From: Paracoccaceae bacterium
Lineage (GTDB): Bacteria > Pseudomonadota > Alphaproteobacteria > Rhodobacterales > Rhodobacteraceae
Direction of reading: 5' to 3'
DNA: 64,000 bases
Assembly: GCA_958296035.1 (NCBI GenBank)
Contig: OY282431.1
Span: forward strand, 682,001-746,000
Shown here: positions 1 through 8,833 of the stretch, piece after piece
Position numbering within the stretch: position 1 is the first letter of the stretch
Layout: each line of letters opens with the position of its first letter
Translations under genes and position numbers: made by a program
Notes under the pieces: generated by a model
Database searches by the model: none
The model's input: the letters and a program-made list of their open reading frames with translations, nothing else
Told to the model about the DNA's origin: nothing

Positions 1-350
1 ACAGAAACGAATTCAGCAAAGGCGCCGGGGCGCGGTGGCATTGAAATGATCTGGCGATGGACGCACAGGTTTTGGCGGCCGGCGAGGCAGGCGACACACT
101 CGCCACAAGTTACGAGCGGATTGATCGTAACCGGTTTATTGGCGAAGGGTCCGTGCAAGGCAGTGCCGGCGGCCTCGTGTCCAAGGATCAAAGGCGGCGG
201 CCGTCGCTCGTCATGACCCATCCAGGCATGCATGTCGGACCCGCAAATCCCGACATGAGCCGTACTGATCAGGGTTTGACCATCAATCTCCGGCACCGGT
301 GCATCGCGGTAATCAAGTTTTCCCGGTCCAGTAAGAATCAGGGCCTTCAT
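1..350 (-). CDS. Zinc-dependent alcohol dehydrogenase, N-terminal part (HpsP-like), cut by window edge
   Basis: Reading the minus strand from an ATG at 350 gives 116 residues of a medium-chain zinc alcohol dehydrogenase before the window ends. Visible zinc ligands are C36 in GICGSD, H58-E59 in LGHEAAG, and the structural-zinc cysteines C82, C85, C88 and C96. The start codon overlaps the stop of the SDR gene upstream as ATGA, so the two are translationally coupled and this is the last visible gene of the TRAP operon. The family oxidises polyols and sugar alcohols with NAD(P). Next to a HisD-like gene, an SDR and a TRAP transporter it best fits HpsP, one of two dehydrogenases thought to interconvert the enantiomers of dihydroxypropanesulfonate (inference). 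An idonate or threonine-type dehydrogenase is the main alternative. Confidence 0.8.
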   Translation of the reverse strand, partial: MKALILTGPGKLDYRDAPVPEIDGQTLISTAHVGICGSDMHAWMGHDERRPPPLILGHEAAGTALHGPFANKPVTINPLVTCGECVACLAGRQNLCVHRQIISMPPRPGAFAEFVS

Positions 351-1114
351 TTTGCTGTAAACCCACCATCGACGAACAGCACCTGTCCGGTGACATAGGC
401 GGAAGCATCTGAGCACAGGAATAGTATCGGACCTTCCAGGTCCGCCATGCGGCCATTCCTGCCGATGCAAGTCTGCTGGGCGTTGCATGCCGCAATTTCG
501 GCGTCTTCAAACACAGATTGCGTAAGTTCAGTCGGAAAAAACCCTGGAGCGATCGCGTTTGTGTTGACGCCGTGACGCGACCAGGCTTCGGCCATGGCTC
601 GCGTAAGCTGCGCAATGCCCCCCTTTGATGCACCATAGGCGATGCCCAGGTGGAAGGCCCGCTGGCTCTGGAGCGAGGCCAGATTGACTATGCGGCCCCA
701 GCCTCGAGATTTCATTGCTGGAACCAGCAGTCTGGCAAGAAAGAAAGGAGCACCAAGATTGAGATTGAGCGTTAGATTCCATCCCTCCAGCGAAACGTTT
801 TCGGCCGCCTGCCTGATGTTGATTCCTGCAGCGTTGATGAGAATATCCGGAGGGCCGAAGGGGGCTGCCACCTGGCGACAAATGGCCGGCAGGGATTCAT
901 GTCCTGAAAGATCGGCACAAACCTTCGCAGTCACGCCATCCGTCTCTGTTTGCCAGGCGTCAAGCTCCCGACTGCGGCGGGCTACACCGATTACTCTGGC
1001 ACCGTGTTCGGCCAGAACCCTGGCGAGCGAACGGCCGATTCCCGAACTCGCTCCGGTTACGCAGGCAATGCGGCCTGCCACCGCAAATGGTCCGTCGAAG
1101 GCTTCGGTGTTCAA
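347..1114 (-). CDS. Short-chain dehydrogenase/reductase (HpsO-like)
   Basis: A 255-residue classical SDR. The Rossmann motif TGASSGIGR is at residues 20-28, NAAG near 95-97, and the catalytic Ser147, Tyr160 and Lys164 are all present (YGASK). The C-terminal end VLFVDGG is typical of sugar-acid and polyol dehydrogenases such as gluconate 5-dehydrogenase. The start lies 5 bp after the stop of the HisD-like gene and the end overlaps the following alcohol dehydrogenase as ATGA, so it sits inside the operon. In the proposed dihydroxypropanesulfonate pathway it would be HpsO. An IdnO-like role cannot be excluded from sequence alone. Confidence 0.85.
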   Translation of the reverse strand: MNTEAFDGPFAVAGRIACVTGASSGIGRSLARVLAEHGARVIGVARRSRELDAWQTETDGVTAKVCADLSGHESLPAICRQVAAPFGPPDILINAAGINIRQAAENVSLEGWNLTLNLNLGAPFFLARLLVPAMKSRGWGRIVNLASLQSQRAFHLGIAYGASKGGIAQLTRAMAEAWSRHGVNTNAIAPGFFPTELTQSVFEDAEIAACNAQQTCIGRNGRMADLEGPILFLCSDASAYVTGQVLFVDGGFTAK

Positions 1115-1119
1115 GGTCG

Positions 1120-2439
1120 CTAGTTGGTTGCAGAGAGATCAAAGGTTTCGTCGGGGAAATACTTGGCAAGCCGGATGTCGGCTGTGCGGGCATGCCCTTC
1201 CATTCCTTCAAGCCGAGAAATGCGTGCCGTTGCCGTTGCCAATGACTTGGCAGCCTGGCGAGTGGCACTCTGCCAAGTCACGACTTTCATGAACTTGTGC
1301 ACCGAAAGTCCCCCCGTATAGCGGGCTGCACCACTGGTCGGTAGTACATGGTTGGGGCCGGAGGCCTTGTCGCCGAATGCAACCGTGGTTTCCTCACCGA
1401 GAAATAACGATCCGTAACATCGCAACCGATCCAGAAACCAGTCGGTGTCGGTGGCCTGTACATGCAGGTGTTCCGGCGCATATTCATCGGCAATCCGGAC
1501 CAATCCCTGCCGATCGTCCACGACCATGACTTCGCCAAAGTCGCGCCATGCCGCGGTCGCGTTCTTGCGATTGGTCGAGGGCAGGGTAGCAATCAGCACA
1601 GGCACGTGGTCAAGAACCCGAATAGCAAGTTCGCGGTGGGTGGTGGCTAGCCAAACCGGTGAATTGTAACCATGCTCGGCCTGTCCTACCAAATCCCAGG
1701 CAACAATCTCCGGATCAGCAGTCTCGTCAGCAAGTATCAGGCTGTTTGTCGGCCCGGCAAGAATGTCAATCCCGACTCTTCCAAAGAGAATGCGCTTGGC
1801 CTCTGCAACATATTGGTTGCCGGGGCCCACAAGAATGTCGGCGCTGGGTAGTCCCAGCAATCCGAATGCCATCGCTGCAATGGCCTGCACACCACCAAGC
1901 GCAAGTATGGTGTCAGCTCCGCATAAATTGGCAGTGTAGATGATAGACGGCGAGACGCCGGTTTCGGGTCTTGGCGGTGAGCAGGTGACAATGCGATCAC
2001 AACCCGCCACCTTGGCGGTTGTGACGGTCATCATTGCTGACGCGATATGGCTATACCGACCGCCCGGCGTGTAGCAGCCTGCCACCGTGCACGGGATCAT
2101 CTTCTGTCCGGCCATCTGGCCGGGAGCCAGTTCGATCGCCATGTCTCGAATGGTCTCCTTTTGTGCCTCGGCGAAGCGACGCACGTTATCCCAGGCAAAG
2201 TGGATATCGTCCTTGAGCCGCCTCGGGACCTGATTGGCCGCGGCTTCGATTTCATCGCGCGTCAGAACAATATTGCCATCGAATCGGTCGAATTGCTTGG
2301 CGTATCGGCGCACTGCTTCGTCACCAGCAGTCTCGATATCTTCCAGGATCCTCTGCACAGCAGAGTGAACCTGGCCAATTTCAATTGTGGATGGTTCGAC
2401 TGCCTTCTTGAGGTGCTCGACGCTAAGTACCGCGTTCAC
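1120..2439 (-). CDS. hpsN: Histidinol-dehydrogenase-family protein, probable sulfopropanediol 3-dehydrogenase
   Basis: A 439-residue HisD-fold protein, the usual family length. The zinc and catalytic residues of histidinol dehydrogenase are kept: Gln253 and His256 in GQAEHG, Glu323-His324 in APEHLH, Asp357 in GDKASG and His416 near the C-terminus. The start is GTG, overlapping the DctM stop as GTGA. Catabolic HisD paralogues encoded with TRAP transporters include HpsN, which oxidises (R)-2,3-dihydroxypropane-1-sulfonate to (R)-sulfolactate with two NAD+. Position between a TRAP transporter and an SDR/ADH pair, away from his genes, supports that role over histidine biosynthesis. The substrate remains an inference. 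Confidence 0.65.
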   Translation of the reverse strand: MNAVLSVEHLKKAVEPSTIEIGQVHSAVQRILEDIETAGDEAVRRYAKQFDRFDGNIVLTRDEIEAAANQVPRRLKDDIHFAWDNVRRFAEAQKETIRDMAIELAPGQMAGQKMIPCTVAGCYTPGGRYSHIASAMMTVTTAKVAGCDRIVTCSPPRPETGVSPSIIYTANLCGADTILALGGVQAIAAMAFGLLGLPSADILVGPGNQYVAEAKRILFGRVGIDILAGPTNSLILADETADPEIVAWDLVGQAEHGYNSPVWLATTHRELAIRVLDHVPVLIATLPSTNRKNATAAWRDFGEVMVVDDRQGLVRIADEYAPEHLHVQATDTDWFLDRLRCYGSLFLGEETTVAFGDKASGPNHVLPTSGAARYTGGLSVHKFMKVVTWQSATRQAAKSLATATARISRLEGMEGHARTADIRLAKYFPDETFDLSATN

Positions 2440-3767
2440 TTGTAAATGTCGGGCAACAACAGGGTCGAGAGAACGGGCAGATAGGCAATTAGTAGCAATA
2501 CCATAAGCATGAATATTACAAACGAAACGGCGCGCGCTGCGATCTTGAGAATCGATTCACCGGTAAGCCCCGAGACGACAAACAAATTGAGACCCATGGG
2601 CGGAGTAATGAAGCCTACTCCAAGAGCTGTAATCATCATGATGCAGAACTGGATTTCGTTCATGCCGATCTGGTCCGCCAGCGGTTTTAGAATCGGGGCC
2701 AGAATGACGATGTTCGGTGTGGTCTCCATGACGCACCCGGCGGCAATCAGGATGGCGATCATGAGAAGGATCAGCACGTAGGGATTGTCGGTCAGCGAAG
2801 TTACGGCGAAAACAAATCCCTGTGGGACACCGAGGGCGGCCATTGCCTGGGCCAGCGGCAGAGACAATGCAATGATTGGCAGTATCACTCCGTTCACCTT
2901 GGCAGAACTGACAAGCATCGCCGGGAAATCGGATAGCTTAAGTGTCCCCAATACGAAGCCAAGGAATATTGTAATGACCACGGCTGTTGCGCCCGCTTCG
3001 GTGGGCGTTAGCCGGCCGGAAAATATGCCCCAGAATATTACTGCCGGGACTAGGAACGCATACCAGCCGCTGCGGATTGACTGCCACAGGTTTGCAGCCC
3101 ATTCGCGTGTAGTAATGAGGCCGCCGCCCTCATAGGCATAACGCCGATTTACGACAATGTTCGTGATAAGGATAGAGCCGAGTATCAGCAAACCGGGAAT
3201 CAGCGCCGCCTGAAACAGTGTCGACGCAGAGATTCCGAGCACCAGGCCAATCACGATATACGCAATCGAGGGTGGAATGAGAATGCCGGTACAGGCTCCT
3301 GCGGCCACAAGGGCGCAAGCGTAGGGACGTGGATAGCCGGACTCGACCAGCCTGTCGATCGTCATGCGACCAACGGCTGCGGCCCCTGCAGCGTCTGAAC
3401 CGGATATCGCCGAAAACATGCCGCAGACGAGCACCGTAGCCGAGCCAAAGCCGCCTCGCGCCCAGCACGTCAATGCTTCGGCCACATCAAGGAACTTGCG
3501 TGACAGCCCGGTTCGTACCAACACATCTCCGGTCAGTATGAACAGTGGAATGGCAGTTAGTGCAAAATGATCGATACCGTCAAAAAGGCTTTCGCCCAGC
3601 AATGAAAGAGGGAGAACACCCGAGATCACCAACATGGAGACTGCGCCAACACCGATCGAGGCCCAGATCGGCACTCCCAGGGCGATCAACAGCCCAAACA
3701 GTATTACGGGGCCATAGAAATCCCAGCCAATGGCTACGGCTTCCTGCTGTATCTGGTTCCAAAGCAT
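2436..3767 (-). CDS. TRAP transporter large permease (DctM family)
   Basis: A 443-residue polytopic membrane protein with about 12 hydrophobic segments, the size and pattern of DctM subunits. It is the ion-coupled translocation subunit of a tripartite ATP-independent periplasmic transporter. Typical family stretches are visible, such as FLAL-like hydrophobic runs, PPSIAYIVIG near residue 170 and ITPPMGLNLFVVSGL near 385. It begins 7 bp after the DctQ stop and ends overlapping the HisD-like start. It would import the organosulfonate or polyol used by the downstream dehydrogenases (HpsM in the hps scheme). Confidence 0.93.
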   Translation of the reverse strand: MLWNQIQQEAVAIGWDFYGPVILFGLLIALGVPIWASIGVGAVSMLVISGVLPLSLLGESLFDGIDHFALTAIPLFILTGDVLVRTGLSRKFLDVAEALTCWARGGFGSATVLVCGMFSAISGSDAAGAAAVGRMTIDRLVESGYPRPYACALVAAGACTGILIPPSIAYIVIGLVLGISASTLFQAALIPGLLILGSILITNIVVNRRYAYEGGGLITTREWAANLWQSIRSGWYAFLVPAVIFWGIFSGRLTPTEAGATAVVITIFLGFVLGTLKLSDFPAMLVSSAKVNGVILPIIALSLPLAQAMAALGVPQGFVFAVTSLTDNPYVLILLMIAILIAAGCVMETTPNIVILAPILKPLADQIGMNEIQFCIMMITALGVGFITPPMGLNLFVVSGLTGESILKIAARAVSFVIFMLMVLLLIAYLPVLSTLLLPDIYK

Positions 3768-3774
3768 GAGCGGC

Positions 3775-4281
3775 TCAATCGAATAGTTTCGTACCCTCGA
3801 ATACGGGTCGTCCGGAGATGAAATCCCCGATATCGCGGCGAAGCGATTGGATCAGACGGAAGATCATCAACGAGAACCCGATGGGTACTGCGGCGAGAAA
3901 CCATACCATGGAAATGCGCAATCCGTGACTTACGGAGCCGAATGTCCATGATACCGAGAGTGTTTCAAACGACCAGCGTACGGCTAGCAAGGCAATAGCC
4001 AGCATGACGAGGTCGCCGAAGATGTAGAGGGCAGCCTTGGTGCGTTGCCCGACATAGTTGTAGAGGACATCGATCCGGATGTGGGCTCGTTCCCGTACCG
4101 CTGCTGCGGCACCGATCCATGCCAGGTATATGAATGCGTAGCGCACAACCTCCTCGCCCCAGATGGATGAGAACGAAAATACCTCCCGGCGCACGACTTC
4201 TACCGCCATGGTTACAACCAGCATGGCGTAGAAGACTAGCAGGGCCCAACGCTCGGCATTTCGGTTAATGATGTCAAACAT
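3775..4281 (-). CDS. TRAP transporter small permease (DctQ family)
   Basis: A 168-residue protein with four predicted transmembrane helices. The conserved WGEEVVRYAFIYLAW region follows helix 1 and RAHIRIDVL lies in the middle loop, both hallmarks of DctQ. It is encoded between the binding protein and the large permease and forms the membrane complex with the latter. A gap of about 100 bp containing a strong hairpin separates it from dctP. Confidence 0.92.
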   Translation of the reverse strand: MFDIINRNAERWALLVFYAMLVVTMAVEVVRREVFSFSSIWGEEVVRYAFIYLAWIGAAAAVRERAHIRIDVLYNYVGQRTKAALYIFGDLVMLAIALLAVRWSFETLSVSWTFGSVSHGLRISMVWFLAAVPIGFSLMIFRLIQSLRRDIGDFISGRPVFEGTKLFD

Positions 4282-4344
4282 ACCGGTAACTGCCTTCCAA
4301 TGGTCTCATCTAATGTCGACTTCCGGCCAGTTGAGGAGGTGGTT

Positions 4345-4369
4345 GCCCGGCACCGCAAAGGTGCCGGGC
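4345..4369 (-). terminator. Strong intercistronic hairpin between dctP and dctQ
   Basis: Perfect 10-bp GC-rich inverted repeat, GCCCGGCACC / GGTGCCGGGC, around a GCAAA loop, 15 bp after the dctP stop and about 64 bp before the dctQ start. No run of T follows, so it is more likely a partial terminator or an mRNA-stabilising structure that keeps binding-protein levels above permease levels, as is common in binding-protein operons (inference). Confidence 0.6.
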
Positions 4370-4383
4370 CGTGACTGAATCCA

Positions 4384-5538
4384 TCAGGCGTCGTGGACGT
4401 AATGTCTGCCTGTTGTGCCGGCCGCCTCGACCAGTTTATCGAAGGCATCCATGGAGCCGGCGAGATCGGTCTTGAAGCTATCCCATTCGGATAGCTGGTA
4501 TCCACCGGCTGCCTGCCATTCGGCCAACTGATCATCACTGAGAGAATGGAACTCGACACCGGACTTGCGCAGTTCGGCCATGGCAAAGCCACGGGCTGCA
4601 GGCACCTTGGCGAGATTTTGTTGCGATGTGATCTCCGCCGCAAATTCAATTCCTTCCTGCACGTCGCCGGGAAGTGACTCAAACCACTCCAGATTGCAGG
4701 AATAAACCTGGCTGTCCGGCACCGCCTGTGTAAAAGTAACGTGACTAAGGATATCCTTGAAACCAAACACGTACAGTGCTCCAACCGCCGGATCGAGCGC
4801 ATCGGCAACACCCTGCTTGATAGCAGAAGGTGTTTCGCCCCAGGCAACAGGTGTCGGATTGGCGCCGACCATCCTGTAATACTGCTGCAGCATCTTTGAA
4901 CCGGGAACGCGGAACTTCACACCCTTCAGGTCTGAAGGAACGATCACCGCGTCTCCACCTTTGCGGACAGCCACAACACGTGGGTCTATTACAATGTAGA
5001 AAAGTGGCTTGAAGCCACGTGCTTCCACCTGTGGGTGTACCGTTGCTTGCCAGTAGTCGGAAGTGACGAGGTTAACAAACCGCTGATTCGCACCACAAAG
5101 ATAGGGCAGGTTGATCAAATCAACGACCGGTGCAAACGGAGCAAAGTTGGACAGCGAGTGCTGGGCAGCCTGAATCGTTCCACCCTGGACTTTCTGGGCC
5201 AGGGCTCCGCCAACGCCGAGCTGCCCACCCGAGGCTAGCTTGACATAAACCTTCCCATTGGTGGCGTTCTGAATGTTCTCTTTGAAGTCAAGCTGCATGA
5301 TCGGATAACTGCGATCAGCGGTGAGGACGTAGGCAGTTGCTACTGTCATGATATGATCGGCTGCCTTTTCGCGTTCCGCCTCTTCCTTGGCGGTTTGCGC
5401 GGCTGCCTGCGATGACCAAAGTGTTCCTGCGGCACCGGCGACCGCAGCTGCAGTGAGACTGCCGGCGCCGGCAAGTTTCATGAAATTCCGGCGCTCCAGT
5501 GAAGCAATTTCGGACCTTGTGCTGATATCCTCAGGCAT
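4384..5538 (-). CDS. TRAP transporter substrate-binding protein (DctP family), Tat-exported
   Basis: A 384-residue periplasmic TRAP binding protein. The N-terminus has a twin-arginine motif, ERRNFMKLAG at about residues 15-24, followed by an Ala-rich hydrophobic segment and a likely cleavage after AQA near residue 48. This is the Tat-type export seen in many DctP proteins. The mature part has family features such as GGALAQKVQGG near 150 and KFRVPGSKM near 210. It is the first transporter gene of the operon and delivers substrate to DctQM. The ligand is not determinable by eye. A C3 sulfonate or short polyol fits the downstream enzymes. Confidence 0.93.
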   Translation of the reverse strand: MPEDISTRSEIASLERRNFMKLAGAGSLTAAAVAGAAGTLWSSQAAAQTAKEEAEREKAADHIMTVATAYVLTADRSYPIMQLDFKENIQNATNGKVYVKLASGGQLGVGGALAQKVQGGTIQAAQHSLSNFAPFAPVVDLINLPYLCGANQRFVNLVTSDYWQATVHPQVEARGFKPLFYIVIDPRVVAVRKGGDAVIVPSDLKGVKFRVPGSKMLQQYYRMVGANPTPVAWGETPSAIKQGVADALDPAVGALYVFGFKDILSHVTFTQAVPDSQVYSCNLEWFESLPGDVQEGIEFAAEITSQQNLAKVPAARGFAMAELRKSGVEFHSLSDDQLAEWQAAGGYQLSEWDSFKTDLAGSMDAFDKLVEAAGTTGRHYVHDA

Positions 5539-5552
5539 ATTGTTTCCTTGAA

Positions 5553-5765
5553 TTATTTTCCTTGTTCACGACGACGCACGGCCGTCTCCCGCAAAAGCAC
5601 CCCGACAACAAAGAATATTGTTGATACAAGGAGCAGAACCATCTCGCCAACGTCACCGAGCGGCGCACCAATTCTGGCCGCGCCCAGCATCACATTTCCG
5701 AAAAACAGGACAAAACACAGCAGAGCTACGAGCAACAGAGATTGTCCGCGCATGTTAACCACCAT
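5553..5765 (-). CDS. Small two-helix membrane protein at the head of the TRAP operon
   Basis: About 70 residues from ATG at 5765. Alternative starts are ATG at 5753 and an in-frame TTG at 5813, which would sit inside the operator. Two hydrophobic stretches are visible, SLLLVALLCFVLFFGNVML and VGEMVLLLVSTIFFVVGVLL, with a basic C-terminal tail (RETAVRRREQGK). It ends 14 bp before dctP and lies on the same strand. I do not recognise the family. It may be a leader gene or a small accessory of the transporter. Start choice is uncertain because an AAGGA motif lies only 2 bp before the 5765 ATG. Confidence 0.5.
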   Translation of the reverse strand: MVVNMRGQSLLLVALLCFVLFFGNVMLGAARIGAPLGDVGEMVLLLVSTIFFVVGVLLRETAVRRREQGK

Positions 5766-5813
5766 CTTCCTTGTCTCGGCTGTCACCAACCGATTCTTGC
5801 GTGCAGGCACCAA

Positions 5814-5827
5814 TGTAAGCGCTTACA
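5814..5827. promoter_or_regulatory. LacI-family operator palindrome
   Basis: TGTAAGCGCTTACA is a perfect 14-bp palindrome with the central CG/GC step typical of LacI/GalR-family sites. It lies about 50 bp upstream of the first gene of the minus-strand TRAP operon. A LacI-type regulator gene lies at 12686-13750. It would be the divergent neighbour if the intervening insertion sequences were removed, so it is the likely ligand-responsive repressor (inference). Confidence 0.7.
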
Positions 5828-6092
5828 CTGTGGAGCACAACCAAGAAAAGGCTTTCACCGGAGAAAGACATTCTTAACCACCAAGACATCAAACAAGCCT
5901 CAACCGAGACCGGATTTCGGTGGTTTCTCACAAGGCGGATCTTTCGAAGCGCGGCCGAATACGGTTCGGTAGCTCTGGAATGCACCCGAGAATTCAGCAA
6001 TTCTCATTATGGGCTGATCCACTGATTGTTTCACTATTCGGGCAATAAAGGTGCCAGAAGGGATTCCAGTTCCCGCTCGCTCCTGATTCAAC

Positions 6093-6438
6093 ATGGGGAT
6101 GCAAGCCCTCGAGAATCATATCGGGTTTCTGAAACGCCGTTGCGCCGCCATGCCCGACAGGCGCACCGGCAACAACGCCCGCCATACCATGGCCGATGCC
6201 GGTATGGCCGCCTTTGCCGTCTTCTTCACACAGTGCCCCTCCTTCCTCGCCGCACCGCGGGAACTCGAACAGCGCTCCAACGCCCACGCCCTGTTTGCCC
6301 TCGACAGCATCCCCACCGACAACCACATCAGAAACCTCCTCGACGGCGTGCCGCCCCGACACTTCGATCCCGTCTGCCTGCACCGCCTCGAAGACACGCT
6401 GCAACAGGGTGGCCTGGCTACCATGCAGCGCCTCAAGG
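6093..6438 (+). pseudogene. Transposase of the outer IS, N-terminal fragment
   Basis: From ATG 6093 the frame encodes about 115 residues typical of the N-terminus of a DDE transposase (MADAGMAAFAVFFTQCPSF, SIPTDNHIRNLLDGVPPRHF). It is cut at codon CTC-AAG-G by the IS66 insertion. The gene resumes at 11450: joined, it reads RLKGHTLIALDGTGSFRSR and so on, with the first catalytic Asp in ALDGT. Not functional in its present form. Confidence 0.85.
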
Positions 6439-6697
6439 GTAAGCGGGCAAACTGGTACGTCATCGAGTCATTCCTAATCGTGAATACAGTGCTCGTCGAC
6501 ATCTTGCATAACTTTGTTAGAGACATAATAAGGGCTAGTTAACTTCCATATATTGTGGTTCTAGAGAATATTTCTGCTTGACACCTCTGCCCCTTCGTGC
6601 TAGAGAACGTCATGCTCAAGTTCGACAGTACATCACCGTATCCAGCCCCGTTCGGGCCGCTTTTCCAGCCCCGAAAAGCGCCATCGGGAGGTCGGTC

Positions 6698-8380
6698 ATG
6701 ACACCGAAACGGGCCCTCGAAAAGGCACTGGCTGAACGGAATGCAGCACGAAAAGACGTCACCTCTCTCACACAAGAAATTGCCTCTCTCAGGCGTCAGA
6801 TAGAGTGGTTCAAGCGCCAGCTCTTCGGCGCCACATCCGAACGGCAGACGGTCAGGACGCCCGAGCAGGGACGCGACATGTTCGAGGCCGCCGGCGTCGA
6901 GTCCGGCGCCGAGACCGCCCCGTCATCCGATGATGACGCGCAGGATGACCCGTCGACTGGTGCCGGTCAGGCCGAGGAGAAGAAGAAACGCAAGCGCGGC
7001 AAGAAGAAGCGTGGCCCTGCCGTCAATGACAGCGGTCTGCGCTTTGATGCCGATGTTCCGGTCCAGGATGTGTATCTTGAACCGGAGGGTCTTGACGGCA
7101 TTCCCGGGGACGAACTCGAGAAGGTCGGCGAGCATGTGGTCTGCAAGCTGGTCACCCGTCGCGAGACCTCGCACGTCGCCCGCTTCATCATGCCGATCTA
7201 CAAGCGCCGCGAGACCAACGCCTTCCTCCCGGTTCCGACGCCCCCGTCGGTCTTCGAGAGCAGTTGCGTCGATGTCAGTTTCATCGCCCGTATGCTGATC
7301 GACAAGTTCATCTGGCATATGCCCCTCAATCGCCAGCACCGGCGTCTGTCTGCGGACGGCATTGAGGTCAGCCGCTCGAGCCTCAGGGGCTGGGTGCGAC
7401 GTGCGATTGACCTTCTCTGTCCGCTGGCCGAGGCGCAGTGGCGCTCTGTCCTGGCGAGCGATGTCATCATGATGGACGAGACATATCTCCGGGCCGGCCG
7501 GATATCACGGGGCAAGATGCGCCGCGGCGTGTTGTGGCCGGTGCTGGGCGACCGGGGCGAGATTGTGTTTCATTACCGGCCCGATCGCCAGCACCATCAT
7601 GTGGGGGGCATTCTGGGCGACTGGTCCGGGGTTTTGCACAGCGATGGCTATGGGGCTTATGCGGCCTGGTCGGAGGCGATGTCGGGACGGGTTGCGCATG
7701 CGTTGTGCTGGGCGCACACCCGTCGCAAGTTCGAGGGCTGCAAGGATCATGAGCCCGAGCATGCGGGGCGTGCTCTGGCGTTGATTGCCAAGATGTACCT
7801 GACCGAGCGGGAGGCGCGTGCGGACGGCACATCGGGGGTTGCGTTGCTGGCTGCCCGTCATAAGCTGCTGGCGCCGGCGATGGCGGCCTTCTGGGAGTGG
7901 CATGGGACGATGCTGGCGCGTGACTGGTTGCCGAAGGATCCGTTCTACCAGGCTCTGTGTTATGCCGGAGAGCGGCGTGCCGGGCTTGAGGTGTGTCTGG
8001 GTCATGCCGGTGTTCGTCTGGATACCAACGAACTGGAGCGCCAGATCCGCCCCATAGCGACGGGTCGCAGGAACTGGCTGTTTGCCTGGAGCGAGGCCGG
8101 TGCCCGCGACATCGCCACCATCCAGTCCTTGCTTCTGACCTGTCAATTGCAGTGTGTTGATGCCTGGACCTGGCTGGTCGATGTCCTGCAGCGTGTGGCC
8201 CTGCATCCGGCCCGGCTGGTCGAGGAGTTGACGCCCCGCCGCTGGCCAGACGTGTTTGGTGCGGCGCCCTTGGGCTCGGTTGTCAGTCAGCGGCCCTTCG
8301 GCGGTTCGGCCGGCGTCTATACCCCGGACCCGGAACGGCCCTGTGCATCTCCCCGGGCCGGCATGGCGGCGCCGGGATAG
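6698..8380 (+). CDS. tnpC: IS66 transposase (TnpC)
   Basis: About 560 residues from ATG 6698, chosen because GGGAGG lies 6-7 bp upstream. Order: coiled-coil/leucine-zipper N-terminus with the IS66 hallmark IEWFKRQLFGATSER, a Lys/Arg-rich linker (KKKRKRGKKKRG), the zinc-finger-like segment degraded, then the DDE core. Catalytic residues are visible as the Asp in MMDETYLRAG, the Asp in HSDGYGAYA, and the Glu in TNELERQIRPI. It catalyses cut-and-paste of the element. The frame is intact and could be active. It converges on tnpB, with about 100 bp between the stops. Confidence 0.95.
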   Translation: MTPKRALEKALAERNAARKDVTSLTQEIASLRRQIEWFKRQLFGATSERQTVRTPEQGRDMFEAAGVESGAETAPSSDDDAQDDPSTGAGQAEEKKKRKRGKKKRGPAVNDSGLRFDADVPVQDVYLEPEGLDGIPGDELEKVGEHVVCKLVTRRETSHVARFIMPIYKRRETNAFLPVPTPPSVFESSCVDVSFIARMLIDKFIWHMPLNRQHRRLSADGIEVSRSSLRGWVRRAIDLLCPLAEAQWRSVLASDVIMMDETYLRAGRISRGKMRRGVLWPVLGDRGEIVFHYRPDRQHHHVGGILGDWSGVLHSDGYGAYAAWSEAMSGRVAHALCWAHTRRKFEGCKDHEPEHAGRALALIAKMYLTEREARADGTSGVALLAARHKLLAPAMAAFWEWHGTMLARDWLPKDPFYQALCYAGERRAGLEVCLGHAGVRLDTNELERQIRPIATGRRNWLFAWSEAGARDIATIQSLLLTCQLQCVDAWTWLVDVLQRVALHPARLVEELTPRRWPDVFGAAPLGSVVSQRPFGGSAGVYTPDPERPCASPRAGMAAPG

Positions 8381-8479
8381 CCCATTCCGATGTCACCTCT
8401 CAAGCGGTCATGGCGACAATCCTGACCACACGACACATCCCTGACCTGGCCTGAGGCGAGGCCGGCCGGCCCGGCGCCG

Positions 8480-8833
8480 TCAGGCGGCCCGGGCGTACCG
8501 TTTGCGTTGTCTTGACTTGATGATGTCGATGCCGTCGACCAGCGCCATGAGCCCGGTGGCCGAGGCCGGCTCGGCCGGATTGCTGGAGATGAGCCGGGTA
8601 AAGAGGCCGCTCTCCAGGCGCTTGGACCAGATCCAGTAGCCGCCCCGGTCGAAGGCGATGACCTTGAGCATGGTGCGGCGTCGATTGAGGAAGACATACC
8701 AGTCCCCCGAGATCGGGTTGCGGCCGAGGCGGTTGCGCACCAAGGCCGAAAGCCCGTCATAGGACAGGCGCATGTCGGCGGGTTCGGTGGCCAGCCAGAT
8801 GCGGCCCCGGCCGGGAAAGCCGGACCCGATCAT
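8480..8833 (-). CDS. tnpB: IS66 accessory protein TnpB
   Basis: 117 residues from ATG 8833, which overlaps the tnpA stop as ATGA. Family signature is clear: IWLATEPADMRLSYDGLSAL, DWYVFLNRRRTMLKV and SKRLESGLF. TnpB (Orf2) is needed for efficient transposition of full-length IS66 elements. Its exact biochemical role is unsettled. It lies on the strand opposite to tnpC, which is atypical. Confidence 0.93.
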   Translation of the reverse strand: MIGSGFPGRGRIWLATEPADMRLSYDGLSALVRNRLGRNPISGDWYVFLNRRRTMLKVIAFDRGGYWIWSKRLESGLFTRLISSNPAEPASATGLMALVDGIDIIKSRQRKRYARAA

